Origin: Lactobacillus isalae
GTDB taxonomy: Bacteria > Bacillota > Bacilli > Lactobacillales > Lactobacillaceae
Length of the DNA: 64,000 nt
Reading direction: 5' to 3'
Assembly (NCBI RefSeq): GCF_947539375.1
Contig: NZ_OX443569.1
Span: 620,001-684,000 of the forward strand
The notes beneath the pieces are model-generated. The model was not told the DNA's origin, did no database searches, and saw only the letters and a list, made by a program, of their open reading frames with translations. Within the stretch, counting starts at the first letter, position 1. The number at the start of each line of letters is the position of its first letter. Shown here one piece after another: positions 14,568-23,278 of this stretch. Position numbers and translations under genes: made by a program.

Positions 14568-17354
14568 ATGAAGATTACTAATATTCTAATTAATCAAATG
14601 GTCGAGCCCTTAGGATTTAAGCTGGATAATTTTCAAGTAACTTTTGCAGTTGAAGATCTAAATATAAGTGATTTTTCAAAAGTATATAAAAAAATCAAAA
14701 TATTTGAGGCTGAAAGTAATAAAGTTATTTATTTAGTTGATTATGAACAGTATGAAAATAACCAATTTAATGTAAAAGTGAACTTGAAAGCTCGTACTAA
14801 GTATATTGTCGAAATTAGTATTAAAGCCCTGAATCAAGAAGTAAAAGCAAGTAGCTTCTTTGAAACAGGAAAGTTAGATGAGCCGTATCTAGGAAAGTGG
14901 ATAGCTAGTCCTGATAAAACCATCTCTAATACTCTGTTTTGTAAAAAGTTCCAAAGAAAAAATGTAGGAATAAAAAGAGCTAGATTGTATGCGAGTGGTT
15001 TAGGATTATATGAAGCATATTTAAATCATCAAAAGATTGGAAATGAGTATCTCTCCCCAGGTTTTACTAACTATCAGGATTGGATTCAAGTTCAAACTTA
15101 TGATGTAACTTCTTTAATGCAGGAAAATTTAAAATTTGAATTACTCTTTTCAGTAGGTGATGGATGGTATAAAGGACGATTAGGTTTTGATGGTGGAAAG
15201 ACTAACATATTTGGCGATCAACAAATGATTATTGCTGAATTACATCTTGACTATGAAGATGGGAGTAAAGAAGTAATTAAAACCGATTCTAGTTGGCGTA
15301 CAGCAGAAGGAAAAGTTACTAAAGCTGAGATTTATTATGGTGAAGATTTTGATGAAAATAAGAAAATAGATTCGTGGCAAGCAGCTATTGAATTAGAAAA
15401 AAGTACGGATCAATTAACAGATAGACTTAGTTTACCGATTATTATTCATGAAAAATTACCAGTTAAAAAGATAATTAAAACTCCCAAAAATGAAGCTGTT
15501 TTAGATTTTGGGCAAAATCATGCTGGCTGGCCTAGTTTCTTTAATACAGCTCCTAAAGGGAAAAAAGTTACACTAACTATGGGCGAAATTCTGCAAGATG
15601 GTAACTTCTATAAAGATAATTTGCGTAAAGCAAGAGCTTCGTTTACCTATATTTCAAACGGAGAGGAAAAATGGATTCGACCTCATTTTACTTATTTTGG
15701 CTTTAGATATGTAAAAGTGGAGGGTATAGATAATGTAAAGAAAGAAAACTTTGAGTCTTTAGTTCTTTATTCTAATTTATTGCAGACTGGCAAGATTGAG
15801 ACTAATAATGAACAAGTAAATAAACTATTTAATAATGTCTTATGGGGACAAAAGAGTAATTTCTTTGATATTCCAACAGATTGTCCTCAACGTGATGAAA
15901 GATTAGGTTGGACTGGAGATGCAGAGATTTTTGCAAAAACGGCATCTTTTAATATGAATTCGTATGAATTTTTTAAGAAATATGCTTATGATATGAAACT
16001 AGCGCAAGAAGAAAATAATGGCAAGCTTCCAATAGTTGTTCCAGATATTGGACTTAAATCATCTGGGATGGCTATTTGGAGTGATGCAGCGACTATCATT
16101 CCTTGGTTAATTTATAAGTTTTATGGCAATAAGGATATTCTTAAACAAAACTACTTTCAAATGAAGTCGTGGGTAAATTGGATAGGTGAAAATACTACTA
16201 CAAAAGACATGTGGACTGGAGGGATGCAATTAGGTGATTGGCTTGCACTGGATAATGGAGATAGGCCTAATGGGAGAACCGATTCGAGTTTTTTAGCTAC
16301 ACTCTATTATTTGATTTCAACGCAGATTTTAGCAAATAGCGCTCAAGTATTAGAACAGACACAAGATCATGATTATTATCAGGATTTGACAGAAAGAATT
16401 AAAAGCAAATTATGTAATAAATATGTGACCATGGATGGAAAAGTTGCAATTAATACTCAAACAGCTTTAGCGTTAGCATTAAAGTTTAATTTAGTTTTGG
16501 GCAATCAGAAAAAACAAGTTACTAATGATTTGGTTGAGTTAATTAAGCTAGATAATAACCATTTATCAACTGGATTTGTTGGGACACCATACTTATTATC
16601 TGCCTTATCTGATAATGGAAAACATGAAAAGGCTGTAGATTTGTTTTTAAATGATAATTTTCCTAGTTGGCTTTATGAAGTTAAAATGGGTGCAACTACG
16701 ATGTGGGAGAGATGGAACTCAGTTTTGCCAGATGGCAGGATGAATCCAAAAGGTATGAATTCTCTTAATCACTATAGCTTTGGTGCGGTTATGTCTTGGA
16801 TGTATGAATATGTAGTTGGATTTAGAAAATTTGATCCTGGTTTTAGAAATATTACTTTTGCTCCACTATTTGATTATCGGTTAAGAAGTGTAAAAGCATC
16901 GCTAAAAACTTCATATGGAAAAATTAGTGTGAATTATAAACTTGAAATAAATAAAGCACATAAAATTAATTTAGAAATAGATATTCCATTTGGAATGAAT
17001 GTAAAAATGATTTTACCTCGAAATAAGAACAGATTAATAAATGTAAATGGTCAAGAAATGAAGGAAAACATAATATTAAAAGGAGGAGAATATCATATTA
17101 GCTACATTCCAACCCAGTCTTATGTGAAAGGGTATGAATTATCTACTTCGGTTTCTATGATTCTAGAGAATCGAGGCTTAGTTCATCAAATAGATAGTAT
17201 TGATGGAAAAATTTTAGAGAAGGTAAAACATTCTGGAAATATAAGAGACATGTTTATTGATAAATCACTAATGGACTTGCTGGAATATGAACATGTATCA
17301 AAAGAAAGCACAGAAAAGATAGAAAAAATTTTAAAGCAAGAAACTTTATATTAA
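14568..17354 (+). CDS. GH78 alpha-L-rhamnosidase, intracellular
   Basis: A 928-aa bacterial alpha-L-rhamnosidase. N-terminal beta domains (about 1-400, including GDGWYKGRLGF and NHAGWP) precede the (alpha/alpha)6 catalytic domain. That domain carries DCPQRDERLGWTGDAE, containing the general-acid region, and GATTMWERWNS with the second catalytic glutamate. A C-terminal beta domain follows. There is no signal peptide, so it should act on imported rhamnosides such as rutinose-type disaccharides or their phosphates. The last about 100 residues beyond the usual end (from about 830) are charged and unassigned. RBS TAGGAGAAG is well placed. No rhamnose isomerase, kinase or aldolase is present in the window, so released rhamnose may not be used here. 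Confidence 0.9.
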   Translation: MKITNILINQMVEPLGFKLDNFQVTFAVEDLNISDFSKVYKKIKIFEAESNKVIYLVDYEQYENNQFNVKVNLKARTKYIVEISIKALNQEVKASSFFETGKLDEPYLGKWIASPDKTISNTLFCKKFQRKNVGIKRARLYASGLGLYEAYLNHQKIGNEYLSPGFTNYQDWIQVQTYDVTSLMQENLKFELLFSVGDGWYKGRLGFDGGKTNIFGDQQMIIAELHLDYEDGSKEVIKTDSSWRTAEGKVTKAEIYYGEDFDENKKIDSWQAAIELEKSTDQLTDRLSLPIIIHEKLPVKKIIKTPKNEAVLDFGQNHAGWPSFFNTAPKGKKVTLTMGEILQDGNFYKDNLRKARASFTYISNGEEKWIRPHFTYFGFRYVKVEGIDNVKKENFESLVLYSNLLQTGKIETNNEQVNKLFNNVLWGQKSNFFDIPTDCPQRDERLGWTGDAEIFAKTASFNMNSYEFFKKYAYDMKLAQEENNGKLPIVVPDIGLKSSGMAIWSDAATIIPWLIYKFYGNKDILKQNYFQMKSWVNWIGENTTTKDMWTGGMQLGDWLALDNGDRPNGRTDSSFLATLYYLISTQILANSAQVLEQTQDHDYYQDLTERIKSKLCNKYVTMDGKVAINTQTALALALKFNLVLGNQKKQVTNDLVELIKLDNNHLSTGFVGTPYLLSALSDNGKHEKAVDLFLNDNFPSWLYEVKMGATTMWERWNSVLPDGRMNPKGMNSLNHYSFGAVMSWMYEYVVGFRKFDPGFRNITFAPLFDYRLRSVKASLKTSYGKISVNYKLEINKAHKINLEIDIPFGMNVKMILPRNKNRLINVNGQEMKENIILKGGEYHISYIPTQSYVKGYELSTSVSMILENRGLVHQIDSIDGKILEKVKHSGNIRDMFIDKSLMDLLEYEHVSKESTEKIEKILKQETLY

Positions 17355-17357
17355 GAA

Positions 17358-17389
17358 ATAAGACCTGGCAAATTGCCAGGTCTTATTTT
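17358..17389. terminator. Bidirectional terminator between the rhamnosidase and the second LacI gene
   Basis: AAGACCTGGCA and TGCCAGGTCTT form an 11-bp stem with a short AAT loop between convergent genes, with T-rich flanks on both strands. The minus-strand gene's stop codon lies inside the right arm region. Confidence 0.85.
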
Positions 17390-18345
17390 GTTGATTCTCT
17401 TTTTACAACCTTAATGTCTATTAAGCTATTTTCTGTACTTTTTTCGCCACGGATCATCTCTAACAATCTCTCAGCAGCTGTTTTTCCGATTAATTCAGGT
17501 TGCTGATCGATAGTTGAGAGAGTAGGAGTAGTAAATTCAGATAGTTCATTATTGTCGTATCCAACTAACTGAAAATCTTCTGGAACGTTAAGCTTTTGCT
17601 TTTTAGCAAGTTTTAAGATGTGTGCAGCGTAAATGTCGTTAACAGTAATAATTGCGTCGTAGTTTTGAATGTTTTTAAGCGCTTTTTTAGCTCCGATATT
17701 GTATGTGTCCTTCTCGCTTATTTCTTGTAAAGTGTAATTTAGTTGTTTTTTATTTAATTCTTTAATAATACTGGCGACTCTTTCATTAACGGTAGGTAAT
17801 TTTAAAGGAAGATGCTGAATTAAAACTTTCTTGATTTGATTATTGCTAATCAAATCAACTATTTCGGTACCGCCTTTAATATTATTTGATACGATTCTAA
17901 CAATGTTATCGTTAATGTTTGCACTGTCATACATTACAAATGGAATATGATAATAATTTTCATGTAAATCAAAAGCTGAAGAAATAATGCCGTCAATATT
18001 ATTTTGTAAGAAACTATTAATTGCATTTTGATATTTTTTACTATCAGAACCTACACCAAAAGAAACTAAACATGTATATCCAGCAGGTTGCAATACAGAT
18101 TGAACGCCATTTATTATACGTGCATAAAAGACATTCTCGATAAAAGGAATAATAATTCCAATCATTTTTGAGCGTTTTTGATATAGAGTTCTAGCAACTT
18201 GATTAGGATGGTAATTAGTCTCATTGATTATTTGATTTACTTTTTCTCGAGTATCTTTGCTTACTTTTCCAGAATTATTGATAATTCTGGACACTGTGGC
18301 AACAGATACATTAGCCAATTTAGCAATATCTCTGATTGTGGTCAT
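17383..18345 (-). CDS. LacI-family repressor of the MFS-hydrolase operon
   Basis: A 320-aa LacI/GalR regulator. The helix-turn-helix begins TTIRDIAKLANVSVATVSRIIN, followed by the YHPNQVARTL hinge and a sugar-binding domain ending in LVGYDNNELSEFTTPTLSTIDQ. It is divergent from an MFS transporter and DUF4038 hydrolase. Two palindromes of the LacI type (TGTAACAGTTTACA at 18366 and TGTAACCGGTTACA at 18446) lie in the shared 154-bp gap and probably mediate control of both sides. Effector unknown; a product of the neighbouring hydrolase is likely. Confidence 0.92.
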   Translation of the reverse strand: MTTIRDIAKLANVSVATVSRIINNSGKVSKDTREKVNQIINETNYHPNQVARTLYQKRSKMIGIIIPFIENVFYARIINGVQSVLQPAGYTCLVSFGVGSDSKKYQNAINSFLQNNIDGIISSAFDLHENYYHIPFVMYDSANINDNIVRIVSNNIKGGTEIVDLISNNQIKKVLIQHLPLKLPTVNERVASIIKELNKKQLNYTLQEISEKDTYNIGAKKALKNIQNYDAIITVNDIYAAHILKLAKKQKLNVPEDFQLVGYDNNELSEFTTPTLSTIDQQPELIGKTAAERLLEMIRGEKSTENSLIDIKVVKRESTK

Positions 18346-18365
18346 TTAAAAATCCTTAATTTTAG

Positions 18366-18379
18366 TGTAACAGTTTACA
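18366..18379. promoter_or_regulatory. LacI-type operator near the regulator start
   Basis: TGTAACAGTTTACA, an imperfect palindrome 20 nt upstream of the minus-strand LacI gene. It is related to the perfect palindrome at 18446 and is a candidate for autorepression. Confidence 0.6.
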
Positions 18380-18445
18380 TGCTTATTATATCGCAAATAA
18401 AGATAAATATTAGTTTAGCAGAAGTTAAGCAATTCACCATTGCAA

Positions 18446-18459
18446 TGTAACCGGTTACA
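18446..18459. promoter_or_regulatory. Perfect LacI-type operator before the MFS gene
   Basis: TGTAACCGGTTACA is a perfect 14-bp palindrome with the central CCGG common in LacI-family operators. It is 40 nt upstream of the MFS start and overlaps the likely promoter region. CcpA could also bind it, since it resembles cre. Confidence 0.75.
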
Positions 18460-18499
18460 TAATAATATGATGATGTAAGGAAAACAAGGAGGAAAAATT

Positions 18500-19726
18500 A
18501 TGAATGTCGAGGAAATAAAGCGGTCAAATAAACATAACTGGAAATTAAAAATAGGTATTTTGGGAATTTCATTGTTTTTACAAGTGGCTGGATCCAATTT
18601 AGCAGCGATTCCTTTAATTGCAAAATCATTTCCTAATCAATCATTAACTTCAATTCAGGCATTATTTACTTTACCATCTTTTACTATCATGCTCTTTATT
18701 TTATTTAGCAATGCAGTGATTAAGTGGGTTGGAAAAAGAAATACTGTAATTATCGGAATGATCGCAACAATTATTGGTGGATTAATTCCTTTCTTTATCA
18801 ATAACTTTGCAATTATTGTAGCAAGTAGATTATTAGTTGGAGCAGGTATTGGACTATTTACTTCATTAGCGGTTTCTCTAATTGGTGACTGTTTTAGTGG
18901 AGAAGAACAAAAGACGTTGATTGGTATCCAAGGTGCTATGGGAACATTAGGTAACAGCTCAATGACATTTGTTGCTGGACTTTTACTGGGAATTAAATGG
19001 CAAGCAACATTCTTGTATTTTCTAGTTATTGTTCCATTTTTGATCCTATTTATGATGGGCTACACATCTAAGATGGAAAAAGAAACTACGGTCGAAAAAG
19101 TAGCTCAAAAGAAGAAAAATCAAACTAGCAAGCGTGCAAAAATTCCAGCAAGCATTTATGTTGCTTTTGTAATGTTGTTCTTATATTTCTCAGCATTTAT
19201 GGTCGAAGCAACAGCATCTGCATTAGTTATTCAACAAAATCATTTAGCAAATCAAGGAATGCTTTCTACTGAAATTGCTATTGCTGGATTAATTGGAGCA
19301 GTGATTTCAATGGCGTATGCTCGCATTTTTAAAGTTTTGAAGAATTTCACGCCAGTGGTTGCAGTAGCTTTAGGTTCAGTTGGTTTTATTGTATGTTCAC
19401 AGGCAAGTAATATGACAATTTTCTTTCTTGGGCTATTACTAATGATGGCTTCAAGTTTAATAATTCCTTATGTTTATGACACTATTTTGAGCGAAGTAGA
19501 TAGTTCAATTAGTAATTTGATCATTTCAATTGCACAAATTTGTAACAACTTAGGCGCATTTGCTTCTCCATATGTAATTGCACTTTTAAGTGGAATGACT
19601 GGTTTGTCTACTGCAGTTGATCAAATGAGAATTAGTGCAGGTATTTTAGGAGTAATCGTAATTGTGTTTGTAATAATTGCAGTTTCTAGGATTAGAAAGA
19701 AAGCATCAGCCAAAGTAGCTAAATAG
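18500..19726 (+). CDS. MFS transporter, probably for an oligosaccharide or glycoside
   Basis: A 408-aa major facilitator protein with about 12 hydrophobic segments in two halves. A charged central loop (around residues 190-215, KEKETT...KKKNQTSKRAK) separates them. The RLLVGAGIGLFTSLAVSLIGD segment matches the motif around TM4-5 in drug/sugar MFS proteins. The RBS (GGAGG) is 6 nt upstream. It is co-transcribed with the DUF5060-DUF4038 hydrolase (19 nt gap) and is under the divergent LacI repressor. Import of the hydrolase's substrate is the simplest reading. Substrate specificity cannot be read from sequence. Confidence 0.85.
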   Translation: MNVEEIKRSNKHNWKLKIGILGISLFLQVAGSNLAAIPLIAKSFPNQSLTSIQALFTLPSFTIMLFILFSNAVIKWVGKRNTVIIGMIATIIGGLIPFFINNFAIIVASRLLVGAGIGLFTSLAVSLIGDCFSGEEQKTLIGIQGAMGTLGNSSMTFVAGLLLGIKWQATFLYFLVIVPFLILFMMGYTSKMEKETTVEKVAQKKKNQTSKRAKIPASIYVAFVMLFLYFSAFMVEATASALVIQQNHLANQGMLSTEIAIAGLIGAVISMAYARIFKVLKNFTPVVAVALGSVGFIVCSQASNMTIFFLGLLLMMASSLIIPYVYDTILSEVDSSISNLIISIAQICNNLGAFASPYVIALLSGMTGLSTAVDQMRISAGILGVIVIVFVIIAVSRIRKKASAKVAK

Positions 19727-19745
19727 TATAGTGAGGAGAATAAAA

Positions 19746-21278
19746 ATGAAAACAGTAGAAAAATGGAAGAGATATGAACTAACATTAAATGGGCCAAGTG
19801 ACGGTAATCCCTTTAGAGATATTGAATTAACAGCAACTTTTGATAGAAATAACCATCCAATTACTGTTGATGGATTTTACGATGGAAATGGTGTCTACAA
19901 GGTGCGTTATATGCCAGAAGTAGAGGGAGAATATACTGTTACCACTCATTCAAATGTTTCTGAGTTAGATGGAAAAACTGATATGTTCACAGTAGTATCA
20001 GCAAGCCCAGATAATCATGGACCAGTTAGAGTTGCTGGTAAAACGCATTTTGCATATGCAGATGGGAGCAGTTACATTCCGTTCGGTACGACTGCATATG
20101 CTTGGACTGTGCAGCCTAAAGAAGTTCAAGAAGAAACTTTAGCAACTTTAAAAGAAAATAAGTTCAATAAAATTAGAATGCTAGTTTTCCCTAAGAGCTA
20201 TTCATACAATGAAGAAGAGCCTGCAATTTATCCATTTGAAGGATTTTTACGATATAAACGTGGAGCAAATGACTGGGTCTTTGATGCAAAAGAAACTGGA
20301 TTTGATTATACAAGACCTAATCCAAAATACTTTCAGAATTTAGAAGATAATATTGAAAAATTAGACCAACTTGGTGTTGAAGCAGATTTGATTTTATTTA
20401 GTCCATATGATCGATGGGGCTTTGCAAGAATGGGATTGGAAAACAATCTTTGGTATTTGAAATATGTCATTGCTCGTTTAGCTTCTTACAAGAATGTTTG
20501 GTGGGCTCTAGCAAATGAATATGATTTAATGGATTTAGTAGGACAGATTCCATTGAAGGATTGGGATAGAATTGGTCAATTTGTCCATGAAAAAGATCCG
20601 TCACAGCACCTTGAATCAATTCATAATTTTTATGATCCACCACAACACAAAGATACTATAAAGAACTGGTATGATCACACTAAGCCATGGATTACGCATT
20701 TAAGTGTTCAAAGTGATAATGTTTTCTTAATTCCTAAATGGATTGAAGAATATCAAAAACCTGTGGTTGATGACGAATGTCGCTATGAAGGCAATATTGA
20801 ATTTGGCTGGGGCGATAATACTGCAAAAGGTATGATGGACAACTTTTGGCGTGTGATCTTGCGCGGTGGAGGTTGTACACATGGAGAAACTTATATTGAT
20901 AAGCCACACACCAAGCGTCCAATTTGGTGGGCACATGGTGGCAAATTATATGGTGAGAGTCAGAAGAAGATTAATTTCTTATATGATTTGTTAAAAGATA
21001 ATGGCTTTTATTGGGTTAAGCCACAAGCTACCAGTGGTCCGACTTGGGAATTAGCAGCAGGTTCAACTCCTGATGAGAAAAAGTGGTTGATTTACTTTGG
21101 TGAAAATCAACCAGAATTTGAAGTTTTAAGTTTCTTACAGAAGGAAAAGAAATATCGCGCTAAGTTAATCAATGCTTGGGATGAAACGATTGAAGATTTT
21201 GATCAAGAAATACAAAATGATCAATATATTCATTTACCACGTAAGGATTATCAGGCACTCTTATTAACAGAAGAATAA
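19746..21278 (+). CDS. DUF5060-DUF4038 (DUF5605) glycoside hydrolase, intracellular
   Basis: A 510-aa GH140-like protein. An N-terminal DUF5060 beta-sandwich (about 1-75) ends YTVTTHS. The DUF4038 barrel (about 85-430) begins HFAYADGSSYIPFGTTAYAW. It carries candidate catalytic glutamates in WWALANEYD and VVDDECRYEG. A C-terminal DUF5605-type beta domain (about 435-510) follows. ATG 19746 is preferred over GTG 19731 because the RBS GTGAGGAG lies between them. It resembles the hydrolase at 9090 in the barrel motifs but has extra domains. It is paired with an MFS transporter and LacI regulator, so the substrate is small and imported. The exact sugar cleaved is unknown. Confidence 0.78.
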   Translation: MKTVEKWKRYELTLNGPSDGNPFRDIELTATFDRNNHPITVDGFYDGNGVYKVRYMPEVEGEYTVTTHSNVSELDGKTDMFTVVSASPDNHGPVRVAGKTHFAYADGSSYIPFGTTAYAWTVQPKEVQEETLATLKENKFNKIRMLVFPKSYSYNEEEPAIYPFEGFLRYKRGANDWVFDAKETGFDYTRPNPKYFQNLEDNIEKLDQLGVEADLILFSPYDRWGFARMGLENNLWYLKYVIARLASYKNVWWALANEYDLMDLVGQIPLKDWDRIGQFVHEKDPSQHLESIHNFYDPPQHKDTIKNWYDHTKPWITHLSVQSDNVFLIPKWIEEYQKPVVDDECRYEGNIEFGWGDNTAKGMMDNFWRVILRGGGCTHGETYIDKPHTKRPIWWAHGGKLYGESQKKINFLYDLLKDNGFYWVKPQATSGPTWELAAGSTPDEKKWLIYFGENQPEFEVLSFLQKEKKYRAKLINAWDETIEDFDQEIQNDQYIHLPRKDYQALLLTEE

Positions 21279-21281
21279 ACT

Positions 21282-21315
21282 AAAAGGATATAGTTTTAAA
21301 TTATATCCTTTTTTT
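21282..21315 (+). terminator. Terminator of the MFS-hydrolase operon
   Basis: AAAAGGATATA (21282-21292) pairs with TATATCCTTTT, followed by more T. Confidence 0.85.
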
Positions 21316-21379
21316 GTTAAGTAGGACAATTTAAGTTTATAATTATATACATAAGCGCTAACACAAGGAGGTAAATCTA

Positions 21380-22024
21380 ATGACAAAATTTGAAAATAAC
21401 AATTTTGGGGATGTACTACTTAACCGGCATTCAGTTCGTCACTTTGATAAGGATGTAAAAATTCCTCGTGAGGAATTAAGAGAAATGATTAAAGAAACAA
21501 TTACTGCACCATCTGCATGTAATTTGCAAGCTTGGCAGTTCATTGTAGTTGATACTGATGAGGGCAAGAAGAAATTGCATGAATTTTATATGCCATTTAA
21601 TAATCCGCAAATTGATACTTCAAGTGCAATTATTCAAATCGTTGGTAATACTTTAGCATTTAAGAAATACCGTGCTTTGTGGGATCATATGTATGAAGAA
21701 AAAAGAATTTCTAAGGAAGAATTGGATAAGGTTTACAATACTTTCTTACCATTGTATGAGCACGCAGATAAAACAATGCTTACAGCTGATGCAATGGTTG
21801 ATTCATCACTTGCTGCAATGCAATTAATGCTGATTGCACGAGCACATGGTTATGAAACTAATGCAATGGCAGGTTATGATGCTAAGAAAGCTGCCAGTGT
21901 AATGGGACTTGATCCAGAACAATATGTTCCAGTAATGGGAATTGCGATTGGTAAACCAGATACAAGCGTACAAGAATTGAAGTCGGTTAGATATCCTGTT
22001 GATGATGTTTTGAAATTTGAATAG
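21380..22024 (+). CDS. Nitroreductase-family NAD(P)H-FMN oxidoreductase
   Basis: A 214-aa nitroreductase-fold flavoprotein. The N-terminal FMN-binding segment RHSVRHFDKD is typical, then TAPSACNLQAWQF (residues about 37-50) and the C-terminal AMAGYDAKKAASVMG and PVMGIAIGKP. Proteins of this family reduce nitroaromatics, quinones or other electron acceptors using FMN. It has a very strong RBS (AAGGAGGT) and its own transcription unit, ending at a terminator shared with the convergent cdaR-like gene. The physiological substrate is unknown. Confidence 0.92.
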   Translation: MTKFENNNFGDVLLNRHSVRHFDKDVKIPREELREMIKETITAPSACNLQAWQFIVVDTDEGKKKLHEFYMPFNNPQIDTSSAIIQIVGNTLAFKKYRALWDHMYEEKRISKEELDKVYNTFLPLYEHADKTMLTADAMVDSSLAAMQLMLIARAHGYETNAMAGYDAKKAASVMGLDPEQYVPVMGIAIGKPDTSVQELKSVRYPVDDVLKFE

Positions 22025-22030
22025 ATGAGG

Positions 22031-22070
22031 AAGCATTCTGAAATTGTTAATTGAATTTTAGAATGCTTTT
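22031..22070. terminator. Bidirectional terminator after the nitroreductase
   Basis: AAGCATTCTGAAATT pairs with AATTTTAGAATGCTT across an 8-nt loop, with T-rich flanks on both strands, between convergent genes. Confidence 0.8.
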
Positions 22071-22080
22071 ATTATAATAC

Positions 22081-23142
22081 TTACTCTTTAATTTCTTCTT
22101 TGTGATTATCGATGAATTTTAGTACTTCAACGTAAAGCTGAAAAAGTTCCTCGGTATTCCATGGATTAAGACCAGTAATTGAGCGAACTTTTTCTAATCG
22201 ATAAGTTAAAGTATTGCGATGGATATGTAGATTTTTAGCAGTTTGAATAGCGATTTGGTTGCATTTTACATAATTAAATATAGTATTTAAATATTCGTTT
22301 CCCTGATCGAGTGCTATTAAACTCTGAATTTTTTGCTGAGTATTTTTAAAAGCTAGATTACTTGACAGTACTTTATCAATGAATAAAATATCAGAATAAT
22401 ATTGGGAAGATAGATGGAAAGTTTGTGCAAGATTGACGGCGATTTGTGCCTGATGGAAAGCTTTACTTATATCAATATTTTTGTTGCTGATTCCAATATA
22501 TAGGTTTAACTGCTTAGCTAAGTTTGCAAATTTTTTAACAATTTCTTCTTTATTGGTAATAATAACCTGTGTATCATCAGCTCGGCTTAAAAGAAAGTCA
22601 TCAAAACCTAATTTAATTTTCTTTGCTGTAGTAGTATCAGTTTTAAAGTCAAGTACATATCTTTCTAGACTTAAATTGATTTGAAGTTGTTCAGCTTCTA
22701 TCTTTAGGTTTTGTTTAGTAGCTAAGTCATTTGTAGTTTGAATCCATCTAAATAAAAAGCGATTTAATTTATCTCGTCTATCATCGATTTCCTCTTGTTT
22801 AGCTAATTGATTAACTAATAATTCAGTCGCTACTTTTAAAAGTGAAGCTAAGGGGACAACTTCTTTTGGTTTTCCCGTAATGCCAACTACACCAATAACT
22901 TGTCCTTGATATTTAATGGGCATATTAACTCCGGGTTGTCCATGCTCATTATGATGTTCATTCATTGGCAAAATTTTATCTGCTTCCATGGCTTGAATAG
23001 CGCCAATATGAATTTCGCCAATTCGTTGTGGATTACCACTGGCAATTATTTTTCCTTCGGCATTCATCATATTGATGTTGTAGGGGATCTTTTTCATCAT
23101 TTGCTTAACTATAGTGCGAGCTAAATTAGGATTTAGTTCCAT
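22081..23142 (-). CDS. CdaR/PucR-type regulator (sugar-diacid/glycerate responsive)
   Basis: A 353-aa regulator. The N-terminal sugar-diacid recognition domain (about 1-130) begins LNPNLARTIVKQMM and contains IKYQGQVIGVVGITGKP. The C-terminal PucR-type helix-turn-helix (about 295-350) reads IQTAKNLHIHRNTLTYRLEKV. This is the CdaR architecture, which in other bacteria responds to glycerate or glucarate. It is divergent from a GntP-family permease and glycerate kinase, exactly the genes such a regulator usually activates. A palindrome at 23178-23195 in the gap may be its site. Assignment to glycerate control is family knowledge plus context. Confidence 0.9.
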   Translation of the reverse strand: MELNPNLARTIVKQMMKKIPYNINMMNAEGKIIASGNPQRIGEIHIGAIQAMEADKILPMNEHHNEHGQPGVNMPIKYQGQVIGVVGITGKPKEVVPLASLLKVATELLVNQLAKQEEIDDRRDKLNRFLFRWIQTTNDLATKQNLKIEAEQLQINLSLERYVLDFKTDTTTAKKIKLGFDDFLLSRADDTQVIITNKEEIVKKFANLAKQLNLYIGISNKNIDISKAFHQAQIAVNLAQTFHLSSQYYSDILFIDKVLSSNLAFKNTQQKIQSLIALDQGNEYLNTIFNYVKCNQIAIQTAKNLHIHRNTLTYRLEKVRSITGLNPWNTEELFQLYVEVLKFIDNHKEEIKE

Positions 23143-23177
23143 TCTTTATTTACTTCTTCCTCTTCTGCCTAATTAAT

Positions 23178-23195
23178 ATTGTGCAACTGCATAAT
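23178..23195. promoter_or_regulatory. Palindrome in the cdaR-gntP intergenic region
   Basis: ATTGTGCAACTGCATAAT pairs 7 of 8 positions across a 2-nt centre. The location between divergent regulator and permease suggests a binding site for the CdaR-like protein. Confidence 0.4.
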
Positions 23196-23278
23196 GTATC
23201 GATATTTATCTAATATTAATATTATAAAGTGAAAATATTAACAAGAACAAGTTAATGAAGAATATTAGGAGAAAAAGT

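Noticed and set aside
17383-17389. LacI stop codon inside the terminator hairpin
   Set aside because: The overlap is normal for a shared bidirectional terminator and gives no sign of truncation.
21340-21370. TAAGCGCTAACA before the nitroreductase as a cre site
   Set aside because: Too many mismatches to the cre consensus.
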